Shown in pieces: positions 53,671-62,162 of a DNA stretch of 64,000 nt. Every line of letters begins with the position of its first letter. Position 1 is the first letter of the stretch. The DNA is taken from contig NZ_BCLE01000020.1 of NCBI RefSeq assembly GCF_001431045.1, positions 1-64,000 of the forward strand, read 5' to 3'. The position numbers and the translations under genes are program-made. Source of the stretch: Streptococcus orisasini. GTDB lineage: Bacteria; Bacillota; Bacilli; Lactobacillales; Streptococcaceae. The notes beneath the pieces were generated by a model that searched no databases, was not told the DNA's origin, and saw nothing but the letters and a program-made list of their open reading frames with translations.

Positions 53671-56352
53671 TTGTCGAAGAAACAAAGAAAAGAAGCTTTC
53701 TACGTCCAAGACGAAGAGACTGTCTTATCCGGTTTGGAGACTTCTAAAAAGGGTCTGACGACTGCTGAGGCTAAGCAGCGTTTAGCTGATTACGGACACA
53801 ATGAACTGGATGAGGACGAAAAACGTTCGATATTCGCTAAGTTCATGGACCAGTTCAAAGACTTAATGATTATCATTTTGCTGGTTGCTGCCGTGCTTTC
53901 AGTGATTACTGAAGGGATGGAAGGCCTGACAGATGCTATCATTATCCTTGTGGTTGTTGTCCTCAATGCAGCCTTTGGTGTTTACCAAGAAGGGCAGGCA
54001 GAAGCAGCTATCGAAGCTCTCAAATCCATGTCCAGTCCCTTGGCGCGTGTTCGCCGCGATGGACATGTAGCTGAGGTTGATTCTAAGGAATTGGTACCGG
54101 GTGATGTCGTCTTGCTGGAAGCTGGCGATGTTGTGCCGGCAGATATGCGGCTTTTAGAAGCAGCTTCGCTGAAAATTGAAGAGGCAGCCTTAACAGGTGA
54201 ATCAGTTCCTGTCGATAAAGATTTGACGGCTGAAATTGCTGAGGACGCTGGAATTGGTGACCGTTTAAACATGGCCTATCAAAATTCCAATGTTACTTAT
54301 GGCCGTGGTATGGGTGTGGTTACCAATACTGGAATGTATACCGAAGTTGGTCACATTGCAGGTATGCTGGCAAATGCAGATGAAACAGACACACCGCTTA
54401 AGCAAAATCTTAATCAGCTGTCTAAAGTATTAACGTATTTGGTTGTAGCCATTGCTATTGTTACCTTTATTGTCGGTGTCTTTGTCCGCAAGGAACCGCC
54501 TTTGAAAGGCTTGATGACTGCGGTTGCCTTGGCCGTGGCTGCTATTCCTGAGGGACTTCCAGCCATTGTTACCGTAGTGCTTTCTTTGGGAACCCAAACC
54601 TTGGCTAAACGCAAGTCTATTGTGCGTAAGCTTCCAGCTGTTGAAACCCTCGGGTCAACTGAAATCATTGCTTCCGATAAGACTGGTACTCTAACCATGA
54701 ACCAGATGACGGTTGAAAAAGTTTACTACAGCGGCCAGCTGGTAGATGCCAATGACGATATTGATGCTAATAATATGGCTCTTCGGGTCATGAATTTCGC
54801 TAATGACAGTAAGCTTGATGCCAATGGAAATTTATTGGGAGATCCGACAGAAACAGCTCTTGTCCAATACGGTTTGGATCATAATTTTGATATTCGCGAT
54901 GTTCTTCAAAGAGAGCCGCGTGTGGCTGAGCTGCCCTTTGATTCTGACCGCAAACTGATGTCAACCATCCATAAGCTGGATCAAAGCAAGTATCTTGTTG
55001 CGGTCAAAGGAGCACCTGATCAGCTTCTTAAACGCATCACACAGATTGAAGAAAACGGAAATGTCCGTCCGATTACTGAAGAGGACAAAAAGACCATTCT
55101 TGCAACCAATAAATCGTTGGCCAAGCAAGCTCTCCGTGTTCTTATGATGGCCTACAAGTATGAGGATCAGATTCCGACTTTAGAAACAGAAATCGTTGAA
55201 AACAATCTGATTTTTGCTGGTCTGGTAGGAATGATTGACCCAGAACGTCCGGAAGCTGCTGATGCTGTGCGTGTTGCTAAGGAAGCTGGTATCCGTCCGA
55301 TTATGATTACAGGAGACCACCAAGATACAGCGGAAGCTATTGCTAAGCGTCTGGGCATCATTGAGGATGATGGTATTGATCATGTGTTCACAGGTGCTGA
55401 ACTCAATGAGCTTTCTGATGAAGAGTTCCAAAAAGTCTTCAAACAATATTCTGTTTATGCGCGTGTGTCTCCAGAACACAAGGTTCGTATTGTTAAGGCT
55501 TGGCAAAATGAAGGCAAGATTGTTGCCATGACTGGTGACGGGGTTAATGATGCGCCGTCTCTGAAAACAGCCGATATTGGTATCGGTATGGGAATCACTG
55601 GTACTGAAGTGTCTAAGGGTGCTTCTGATATGGTTCTTGCCGATGATAACTTTGCAACCATCATTGTTGCTGTGGAAGAAGGACGTAAGGTCTTCTCCAA
55701 TATTCAAAAATCTATCCAGTATCTGCTTTCAGCTAATATGGCTGAGGTCTTCACTATCTTCTTTGCTACCCTGTTTGGCTGGGATGTGCTTGAGCCGGTT
55801 CATCTGCTTTGGATCAATCTGGTAACAGATACCCTGCCAGCGATTGCGCTTGGGGTTGAACCTGCTGAGCCCGGTGTTATGAGACATAAGCCGCGCGGAC
55901 GTAAATCAAGCTTCTTCTCTGGCGGTGTTATGGGAGCAATTATTTATCAAGGTCTCTTGCAGACACTTCTGGTGCTTGGCGTTTATGGATGGGCTCTGCT
56001 TTATCCGGAACACTCAGCCATGCGAGATGTCCATGAAGATGCCTTGACCATGGCCTTTGCCACTTTGGGATTGATCCAGCTGGTTCACGCTTATAATGTT
56101 AAGTCCGTTTACCAATCTGTCTTTAAGGTCGGACTGTTCCGCAATAAGCTCTTCAACTGGTCCATTCCTTTAGCTTTCATCATTTTGATGGTTACAATCG
56201 TTGTTCCAGGCTTTAATAAGTTCTTCCATGTAGCACATTTAAGTGTTACTCAGTGGCTGGCTGTTATTATAGGAAGTCTGCTCATGCTTGTTATTGTTGA
56301 AGTGGTAAAAGCTGTTCAACGTATCACAGGACAGGATCAAAAAGCTATTTAA
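53671..56352 (+). CDS. mgtA: P-type cation-exporting ATPase (Ca2+/Mn2+ type)
   Basis: 893 residues from a TTG start placed by AAGGAGA. Full P2A-type ATPase: the N-terminal cation domain is near residues 10-70, TGESVP in the actuator domain near 178, AIPEGLPAIV with the ion-binding helix near 292, the phosphorylation loop SDKTGTLT near 334, and MTGDGVNDAPSL near 613. Ten membrane helices are expected. PacL-like enzymes pump Ca2+ or Mn2+ out. The Mn2+-sensing riboswitch directly upstream argues for Mn2+ export, as described for homologues in pneumococcus and Lactococcus. It would act opposite to mntH. Confidence 0.92.
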   Translation: MSKKQRKEAFYVQDEETVLSGLETSKKGLTTAEAKQRLADYGHNELDEDEKRSIFAKFMDQFKDLMIIILLVAAVLSVITEGMEGLTDAIIILVVVVLNAAFGVYQEGQAEAAIEALKSMSSPLARVRRDGHVAEVDSKELVPGDVVLLEAGDVVPADMRLLEAASLKIEEAALTGESVPVDKDLTAEIAEDAGIGDRLNMAYQNSNVTYGRGMGVVTNTGMYTEVGHIAGMLANADETDTPLKQNLNQLSKVLTYLVVAIAIVTFIVGVFVRKEPPLKGLMTAVALAVAAIPEGLPAIVTVVLSLGTQTLAKRKSIVRKLPAVETLGSTEIIASDKTGTLTMNQMTVEKVYYSGQLVDANDDIDANNMALRVMNFANDSKLDANGNLLGDPTETALVQYGLDHNFDIRDVLQREPRVAELPFDSDRKLMSTIHKLDQSKYLVAVKGAPDQLLKRITQIEENGNVRPITEEDKKTILATNKSLAKQALRVLMMAYKYEDQIPTLETEIVENNLIFAGLVGMIDPERPEAADAVRVAKEAGIRPIMITGDHQDTAEAIAKRLGIIEDDGIDHVFTGAELNELSDEEFQKVFKQYSVYARVSPEHKVRIVKAWQNEGKIVAMTGDGVNDAPSLKTADIGIGMGITGTEVSKGASDMVLADDNFATIIVAVEEGRKVFSNIQKSIQYLLSANMAEVFTIFFATLFGWDVLEPVHLLWINLVTDTLPAIALGVEPAEPGVMRHKPRGRKSSFFSGGVMGAIIYQGLLQTLLVLGVYGWALLYPEHSAMRDVHEDALTMAFATLGLIQLVHAYNVKSVYQSVFKVGLFRNKLFNWSIPLAFIILMVTIVVPGFNKFFHVAHLSVTQWLAVIIGSLLMLVIVEVVKAVQRITGQDQKAI

Positions 56353-56360
56353 AAATCTGA

Positions 56361-56386
56361 GGAAAGCTGCGAAGCTTTCCTTTTTA
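56361..56386 (+). terminator. Terminator of the ATPase
   Basis: GGAAAGCT and AGCTTTCC pair around GCGA, followed by TTTTTAT. Confidence 0.88.
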
Positions 56387-56500
56387 TATGACCGCAGTTT
56401 AAAGGCTTCTAATCAGACTGTACTTTTAGGCTGAATAAATGTTCTCGGCAAAAATTTATGGTAAAATAGGGATACTTTTATGTAATTTAGAAAGAAAGTA

Positions 56501-57235
56501 ATGACTCAAATTTTTGCCCATAGGGGAAGCAAGTCCAACCGTCCGGAAAATACTCTGGCTGCTTTTGCGGAGGCTGTCCGAGTAGGCAGTGATGGTATTG
56601 AACTTGATGTTCACCGAACCAAAGATAAGCAGTTGATTGTCATCCATGACGAGTCTGTTGATCGCACCACGAATGGTCGGGGACTTGTAAGGCAGTTAAC
56701 TTTGCAGCAGATTAAAGACCTCGATGCTGGTTCTTGGTTTCACCCAGACTATTTTCGCGAGAAAGTCCCGACCTTAGAAGAAGTCTTAGATTTCTTGGAA
56801 GAACAGCAGTTTACAGGTATTCTAAATATCGAACTAAAGACAAATAAATACCCCTATCCCAAGATTGAAAAGCAAATTGCTCAAGTGATTCAGGCTAAAA
56901 ACCGCTCCTTTTCTCACATGTATTCTAGTTTTAATTTTTTCAGTCTGTTTTTGATGAAAAAGCATGACCCTCAGGCTGAACGAGCTTACTTGATGAAATT
57001 TCAGTCCTTTTATTATTGGCTGGGGAGGCATTTGCCTTTTATTGAGACTGTGCATTGCCACCATTCTTTTTTTCTGAATCGCAAACTCAAAAAGGTTAAA
57101 GACAAGCCATTTAGGCTCTGGACCGTCAATAAAAGCAGTGACATGAAAAGAGCTTATTTAGCTCATGTTAAGGGGATTATTACGGATAAGCCTGAGAAGG
57201 CCTATAAAGTCAGAGAATCTTTAAAAAACAAATAA
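56501..57235 (+). CDS. Glycerophosphodiester phosphodiesterase
   Basis: 244 residues with no signal peptide, so cytoplasmic. The GDPD TIM barrel begins IFAHRGSKSNRPENTLAAF (His7 and Arg8), followed by the metal-binding GIELDVHRTKDKQLIVIHDESVDRTTNG (about 34-61) and NIELKTNKYPYP. RLWTVNKSSDMKRAYLAHVKGIITDKP closes the barrel. It hydrolyses glycerophosphodiesters to glycerol-3-phosphate and an alcohol. A TAAAAT box lies about 35 bases before the ATG; the RBS (AGAAAG) is modest. It is monocistronic. Confidence 0.92.
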   Translation: MTQIFAHRGSKSNRPENTLAAFAEAVRVGSDGIELDVHRTKDKQLIVIHDESVDRTTNGRGLVRQLTLQQIKDLDAGSWFHPDYFREKVPTLEEVLDFLEEQQFTGILNIELKTNKYPYPKIEKQIAQVIQAKNRSFSHMYSSFNFFSLFLMKKHDPQAERAYLMKFQSFYYWLGRHLPFIETVHCHHSFFLNRKLKKVKDKPFRLWTVNKSSDMKRAYLAHVKGIITDKPEKAYKVRESLKNK

Positions 57236-57329
57236 TTAAGATTGAAGAAGGAGCTCTTGTTAGTCCTATCTTTAATTTTTTTATGCAGGACTAGACATAC
57301 AGAATAATCACAAAAAATTGCATATAAAA

Positions 57330-57383
57330 ACTAAAATCGCTAGAAAGAGCAGCCAAATTTGGAAGCTTTCTAGCGATTTTTAT
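57330..57383. terminator. Bidirectional terminator
   Basis: AAAATCGCTAGAAAG pairs with CTTTCTAGCGATTTT across an imperfect loop. It serves the GDPD gene and the converging metallophosphoesterase gene. Confidence 0.8.
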
Positions 57384-57387
57384 AGTT

Positions 57388-58245
57388 TTAAAGCTCAAAA
57401 ATAGTCATGGAGTTAAGGAATTCTTTTGATAAATGCCTATTTTTATAGTCTTGGAACTCTTTTAAATGCTTAATAGCGTTGTAGCGTCTGCTGAGATTCC
57501 AGCTGCCTGTGGGGTTGTATTCAGGATGCTGATTGACAAAATCAATGGTTAAGTTCCATTCTCGGATGTAGCCAAGCGGTCTTGAATGATAAGTGACCCC
57601 ATCGAGAGAGACATCACCGAAACTCCTGTGAGCATGGCCGAAAGCAACATCTTTAATCTGGTGCTGGACAAAAAGATCATGGAATTTCTGGCTGCCCAAA
57701 AAAGCATTGAAGGGCGCAAACCGCGGATGGGTCATAAGAAAACGTTGGTGGGGTACAAAATGCATGGCAACAATCAATTTTTGATTTTCTAAGGTGGTCA
57801 AAGTCTGATGGAGTTTTTCCAGAGACTCTTGGACGATTACAGGGTCATCTTGCAGCCGCTGCAGGCGTCGGTCAAACCAGAAGGTTTTTTTCAGGCGTTC
57901 AATTTTAGCAGGATCCTGGCTGGAAAAAGAATAGTCATACCAAGCATGTAGGGCCAGCAAAGAAGCCTCGCCTATCTCGTGTGTCTGAAAATCAAGGGTT
58001 TGAATCTGTTTCTCCTCCAAATCCAACATGTCATGATTTCCTAAATTGTAGGTCACTTTGACATCTTTTTCGAGCTCTTTCACAAAGGGTAGTGTCTGGC
58101 TGTAAAAATGGTTGGAAATATCTCCTGCCAGATGAAGATGATCAATTTTTTGTGTCTGCAGCAATTGTTTAATAGTTTGGATTTCAAAATCTCCAAAATG
58201 ATTGAGATCAATATGGAGGTCACTCATAATAGCAAGTTTTGTCAT
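57388..58245 (-). CDS. Metallophosphoesterase
   Basis: 285 residues from the ATG at 58245. The calcineurin-like motifs are in order: MSDLHID (7-13), AGDISNHFYS near 44, YNLGNHDML near 69, a mid-protein His (AMHFVPHQ) and GHAHRSFGD near 205. The substrate is unknown. On the minus strand TGGTACAAT (58252-58260) ends six bases before the ATG and no RBS precedes it, so the mRNA should be leaderless. A longer frame extends upstream through the promoter and is rejected. Confidence 0.88.
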   Translation of the reverse strand: MTKLAIMSDLHIDLNHFGDFEIQTIKQLLQTQKIDHLHLAGDISNHFYSQTLPFVKELEKDVKVTYNLGNHDMLDLEEKQIQTLDFQTHEIGEASLLALHAWYDYSFSSQDPAKIERLKKTFWFDRRLQRLQDDPVIVQESLEKLHQTLTTLENQKLIVAMHFVPHQRFLMTHPRFAPFNAFLGSQKFHDLFVQHQIKDVAFGHAHRSFGDVSLDGVTYHSRPLGYIREWNLTIDFVNQHPEYNPTGSWNLSRRYNAIKHLKEFQDYKNRHLSKEFLNSMTIFEL

Positions 58246-58251
58246 AAAAGT

Positions 58252-58260
58252 ATTGTACCA
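58252..58260 (-). promoter_or_regulatory. Extended -10 of the metallophosphoesterase gene, probably leaderless
   Basis: Minus-strand TGGTACAAT followed by ACTTTT and the ATG. Confidence 0.6.
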
Positions 58261-58424
58261 CGATTTTTGGCAAAGAAGCAGGCTAAGGCTTGTGACTGGT
58301 TGTTTTTTTGATAATGGAGCAAGTATTTTGACAAAAAACAACAGGATTTAGGGAATTTTGGTAAGAAATTGTTTGATACAAAAAATTTCCAAAGTTATGA
58401 AAGACTTTACTATTTTGTTTTTAT

Positions 58425-58438
58425 AGAAAGCGTTTTAC
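58425..58438 (+). promoter_or_regulatory. Candidate cre site before the PTS regulator
   Basis: AGAAAGCGTTTTAC closely resembles the CcpA operator consensus and lies 34 bases before the regulator ATG. It would subject the operon to HprK/CcpA control. Confidence 0.55.
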
Positions 58439-58471
58439 AATAGAAATATAAAGAAAGGAGGCGCTTACAGC

Positions 58472-60538
58472 ATGAATCAGAGAAGCAAAGAAATCTTACA
58501 TTTTCTCATTGAAAAGAATCAAAGTTCGCTGAAAGAATTATCCGATATTCACGGTGTTTCAGAACGGACAATCAGAAATGATATGGCAAGTCTAAATGAT
58601 TATCTGCAAAACTTGTCCTTCGGTAGCATCGCCGTTAAGAACAAGCAGATAAGAATGGAACTTTGTGTCAGCAAAAAACTGATATGCGAAAACATGAAAA
58701 AATTTAATGTTTATGAGTATAAATTCAGCAGCAATGAACGAAGTTTAATTTGCTTACTGATTTTAATTAGCAGTCATGGTTATGTAACGCTGAGTCAGCT
58801 GTCTGAAAAACTGCTTGCCAGTCGTTCAACAATAGTCAATGATGTAAAGTCTATGCGAAAGTTAGCCTCTAAACACCACTTAGAAGTTATTTCAAAAGCT
58901 AATAAGGGCTACAAGATCGAAGCCAAAGAAGAAGACAGCCGTTCCTTTATTTACAGCGTTATTAGTCAGGATAATTTTACTGCCTTAGAATCTGTCATTT
59001 TTGAAGAGGGCTATCAGCACCAGATCAATCTTTCTCTTCTGCAAGACATCGTAACGGCCAGCCGGGATAAATTAAATCTGTCTGAAAAAAAGCTCAACAG
59101 TCTTTTAACTTACACCATTATCTGCAGCTATCGCCGCTATAAAGGCTTTGCTTTGACAGAAGACTTTCCTTGCCCGACCAATCTCCTTGAAATCTTTCAA
59201 AAGCCTTTCTTAGAAAAAGCCTATCCTTATTTGGACAAGAAGGATCTTGCTTTTATTTTCAATCAGATTTTAGAAGGGGAGCCTCATCAGGTACTTGATG
59301 GCGAAATCAATAAGGAAACGCTCAGGATTCAAGTGATAGCCATGGCCTTTATTGAAAAAATAGCCAAGGATTTACAGATTGATTTTAAAGACGATTATAT
59401 CTTTTATGAAAATTTTTCAGCACACCTGCTGCGCATGATGCGCAAGGAAATAGTTGACAGTGCCTCTTTAGATATCAGTGATCTTATTAAAAACAATCCA
59501 AAAATCAAGCAGGTTATTTTGAATAACCTTTACATCATTGAAAAAAATATTGGACGCAAGGCTTCAGCAGCTGAAATTGATTATATTATTATTTATGTTT
59601 ATGCAGCCATAGAACGTAAGAAGCGAATCGGCAGCAATTTAAGGGCGGCTGTTCTCACTGAACATAAGGCAACAGAAGTTTTCTTTATTGAAAGCAAACT
59701 CTTAAGTCAGTTTTCATTTAGTTTAGACATTTACTCTGTTGATGATACTATCCGAGGAGACTATGATCTTATCCTAACGACAACCCCAGTTCCCAACAAG
59801 GACTATATTCAAATTTCTCCTTATATTTCTGATGAAGACTATCTTGTAATTGCCCATCATATTAATCGCATTGTGCAGGACAAAGAACTTAGTCAGCTGA
59901 CCCTTGATAAAGAAACGGCTTCAGCCATTTACCAAATAATTACCGAAGAAATTGACAGCGGTTTTAAAAACAAACAGGACCTGAAAAGACGGATCAGAAC
60001 CAAGATTTTTACTCATATCAGTCAGGCTGAAGCAGAATCTGAGACAGCGCTCTATGAGTTTTTAACTCCTGAACGCATCAAGTTAGATGTTGAAGCGACT
60101 GATTGGCAGGATTCTATTCGGAAGGTTGGTGAAAAATTAATAGCAAAAGGAGACATTACTGAAGACTATTTAAAGGTAGTCATCAACAATATCAAGGAAA
60201 ACGGTCCTTATGTGGTCATTTCTCAAGGATTTGCCTTTCCTCATGCTCCGCTGGGAGATTATAACAAGAGAACTTCAATGAGTCTAATAAGGCTTAAGAA
60301 TACTGTTTATTTTGACGATGAAGAGCATGACAATCCTCGAGATATCGCTACTATGCCTGTCAAATATGTCTGCATGCTGTCTATCACTGACAGACGCAAG
60401 CATCTCAGGGCAATCTTTAATCTTTTTAACCTTTTGAAAGATAAAGATTTTAGAGAAAAAATGAACTCCTGTCACACAGCACAAGAGATTCATAATCTCA
60501 TTTACGACAAGGAAAGGCTGCTGGAGTTAAGGAGGTAA
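58472..60538 (+). CDS. PRD-containing PTS operon activator (MtlR/BglG-type)
   Basis: 688 residues (RBS AAAGGAGG). Domain order: a DeoR-type helix-turn-helix (about 1-55, SLKELSDIHGVSERTIRNDM), a second HTH of the Mga kind (about 85-145, SQLSEKLLASRSTIVNDVKS), two PTS regulation domains (about 165-400), an EIIB-like segment (about 405-500) and an EIIA(Fru/Mtl) domain (about 545-685) with the phospho-acceptor His in GFAFPHAP. The EIIB-like segment has no cysteine at its expected phosphorylation site. PTS-dependent phosphorylation of such regulators tunes the operon to sugar supply. It starts the galactitol-type operon and ends 6 bases before the EIIA gene. Confidence 0.88.
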   Translation: MNQRSKEILHFLIEKNQSSLKELSDIHGVSERTIRNDMASLNDYLQNLSFGSIAVKNKQIRMELCVSKKLICENMKKFNVYEYKFSSNERSLICLLILISSHGYVTLSQLSEKLLASRSTIVNDVKSMRKLASKHHLEVISKANKGYKIEAKEEDSRSFIYSVISQDNFTALESVIFEEGYQHQINLSLLQDIVTASRDKLNLSEKKLNSLLTYTIICSYRRYKGFALTEDFPCPTNLLEIFQKPFLEKAYPYLDKKDLAFIFNQILEGEPHQVLDGEINKETLRIQVIAMAFIEKIAKDLQIDFKDDYIFYENFSAHLLRMMRKEIVDSASLDISDLIKNNPKIKQVILNNLYIIEKNIGRKASAAEIDYIIIYVYAAIERKKRIGSNLRAAVLTEHKATEVFFIESKLLSQFSFSLDIYSVDDTIRGDYDLILTTTPVPNKDYIQISPYISDEDYLVIAHHINRIVQDKELSQLTLDKETASAIYQIITEEIDSGFKNKQDLKRRIRTKIFTHISQAEAESETALYEFLTPERIKLDVEATDWQDSIRKVGEKLIAKGDITEDYLKVVINNIKENGPYVVISQGFAFPHAPLGDYNKRTSMSLIRLKNTVYFDDEEHDNPRDIATMPVKYVCMLSITDRRKHLRAIFNLFNLLKDKDFREKMNSCHTAQEIHNLIYDKERLLELRR

Positions 60539-60544
60539 TAAGGT

Positions 60545-61003
60545 ATGTTTACAGAAGATTTAGTTTTTCTTGATGAAGAATTAAGGACAAGCACAGAAGT
60601 GCTGACATTCAGCTTTAATCAGTTAAGGCGTTTGGGTTATGTTAAAGAAGAGTATCTTGCTTCTATTTTGAAAAGAGAAAAAGAGTTTGCAACGGGTCTG
60701 ATGACCCATGCAGGAATTCATATTGCCATGCCACATACGGAAATAAAATATGCCGAGAAAGAAGGGGTGGTTTTTATACGCTTAAAAAATGAGGTAATCT
60801 TTCAGCACATGGTTGATCCAGAAGAGGAGGTTGCAACACGGCTAATTTTTAATATTGTTGTCAAGAATCCCAAGAATCAGGTCATCTTTTTGACCAAACT
60901 GATGAAATTATTTCAAAATGAAGAGCTGCTTAACTATCTCTTAACTGAAACAGATAAAACCAACATTGTTAAAACCCTGCAGCAGTTTGTCAAAAACCAA
61001 TGA
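60545..61003 (+). CDS. gatA: PTS sugar transporter EIIA component (galactitol type)
   Basis: 152 residues. EIIA of the mannitol-fructose superfamily, with the phosphorylated His in GIHIAMPHTEIKYAEK (about 60-75). It takes phosphate from HPr and passes it to the EIIB encoded at 61848. The RBS AAGGAGG is at the end of the regulator gene. It is separated from EIIB by 844 bases filled with tandem structured repeats, an unusual gap inside a PTS operon. Confidence 0.9.
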   Translation: MFTEDLVFLDEELRTSTEVLTFSFNQLRRLGYVKEEYLASILKREKEFATGLMTHAGIHIAMPHTEIKYAEKEGVVFIRLKNEVIFQHMVDPEEEVATRLIFNIVVKNPKNQVIFLTKLMKLFQNEELLNYLLTETDKTNIVKTLQQFVKNQ

Positions 61004-61006
61004 TAA

Positions 61007-61830
61007 TCGAATACGAAACTAATCTCTTCGGAAAAAAGACCGACTTCCTTGTGTCCAATGACACGGCGTCTGTCGCCTATTTTTCGGTCAGAGATTTTCG
61101 CCAAGCGAACCGCTTCTTAGTATCTTAACTTAACTGAATACGGGCTGCGAGCTGTGTCAAAAAGATAGCTCCTCCTAGAGTCCTATGACTCTTCGTCGAA
61201 CCTCCTATTTTGCCTTTGCTCGCTGACGCCCTTTGCGACACGTCGTTTGGTTAGTCGATCTTACTAACCAAACGACGTTAGCGGGAGAGATAGCCAATTC
61301 ACTATGGTGATTGGCGTTTGTTATCAAGTGCAAAGCACTTAGATAACAATCCTCTGCCGTATCTTAATAACTGAACACGGCTACGACACTGTGAAATTAG
61401 ACTCGCCTTCCTAGAATCTTTAGGGATTCTTCGTCAGACTCCCTAAATTTCTTTGAGTCGCTTAACGGCTTAGCGACACGTCGTTTGGTTAGTCGATTTT
61501 ACTAAGCAAACGACGTTAGCGGGAGAGGTAGGCAATTCACGATGGTGATTGGCGTTTGTTATCAAGTGCAAAGCACTTAGATAACAATCCTCTGCCGTAT
61601 CTTACGAACTGAACACGGGCTAAAATCCTAGTAAAAAAGATAAACTTCCTTGTGTCTTGATGACACGGCGTCAGTTTCCTATTTTTATACGGATTTCTTA
61701 ACGCCCTTTGTATCTTAATAACTGAACACGGGCTAAAATCCTAGTAAAAAAGATAAACTTCCTTGTGTCTTAACGACACAGCGTCAGTTTCCTATTTTTA
61801 TACGGATTTCTTAACGCCCTTTGTATCTTA
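61007..61830 (+). repeat. Tandem array of five structured repeats inside the PTS operon
   Basis: Units: 61007-61128, 61133-61366, 61370-61604, 61608-61717 and 61721-61830. Most start ACTGAAYACGGGCT and all end in or near GTATCTTA. The last two are 110 bp and nearly identical; units 2 and 3 are about 235 bp and share a 130-bp insert with a long perfect hairpin (ACGTCGTTTGGTTAGT and its complement) and GTTATCAAGTGC/GCACTTAGATAAC. Each unit has a core TTCCT-hairpin-CGTC whose stem differs but stays paired: GTGTC/GACAC, AGAGTC/GACTCT, AGAATC/GATTCT. No protein frame is present. Confidence 0.85.
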
Positions 61831-61847
61831 ATTAAAGGAGAAGAAGC

Positions 61848-62126
61848 ATGAAAAAAGTTATTGTAGCCTGCGGCGGAGCGGTCGCAACTTCAACAGTGGC
61901 AGCAAACAGAATTAAGGAACTCTGTGACAAGAATGGCATTGATCTTGATTTGGTGCAGTGCCGCATCAGTGAAATTGAATCACATTTGTCTGGTACGGAT
62001 TTGATTTGCACCACCATGCGGGTCAAAAAAAATTATGATGATATTCCGGTTTTAACGGTTATGGGCTTTATTTCTGGCATCAATGAAGAAAAGCTGGAAG
62101 AAGATATTTTGGGATATTTACGATAA
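61848..62126 (+). CDS. gatB: PTS sugar transporter EIIB component (galactitol type)
   Basis: 92 residues (RBS AAAGGAGAAG). The phosphorylated cysteine is in the opening VIVACGGAVATSTVAANRI (Cys7), followed by a compact Rossmann-like fold with ICTTMRVKKNYDDIPVLTVMGF. This is the lactose/galactitol-family EIIB. It passes phosphate from EIIA to the sugar bound in EIIC. Its leader is the tandem repeat array, whose last unit ends 17 bases before the ATG. Confidence 0.92.
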   Translation: MKKVIVACGGAVATSTVAANRIKELCDKNGIDLDLVQCRISEIESHLSGTDLICTTMRVKKNYDDIPVLTVMGFISGINEEKLEEDILGYLR

Positions 62127-62162
62127 AAAGTAAAGGCTTTAAAAAAGAAAGAGGTTAAACTC

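Noticed and set aside
58246-58341. Upstream extension of the metallophosphoesterase
   Set aside because: It passes through the extended -10 promoter and adds 32 residues before the conserved MSDLHID start region.
61007-61830. Repeat array as a CRISPR
   Set aside because: Units are 110-235 bp, contiguous without unique spacers, and internally structured. No cas gene is nearby.
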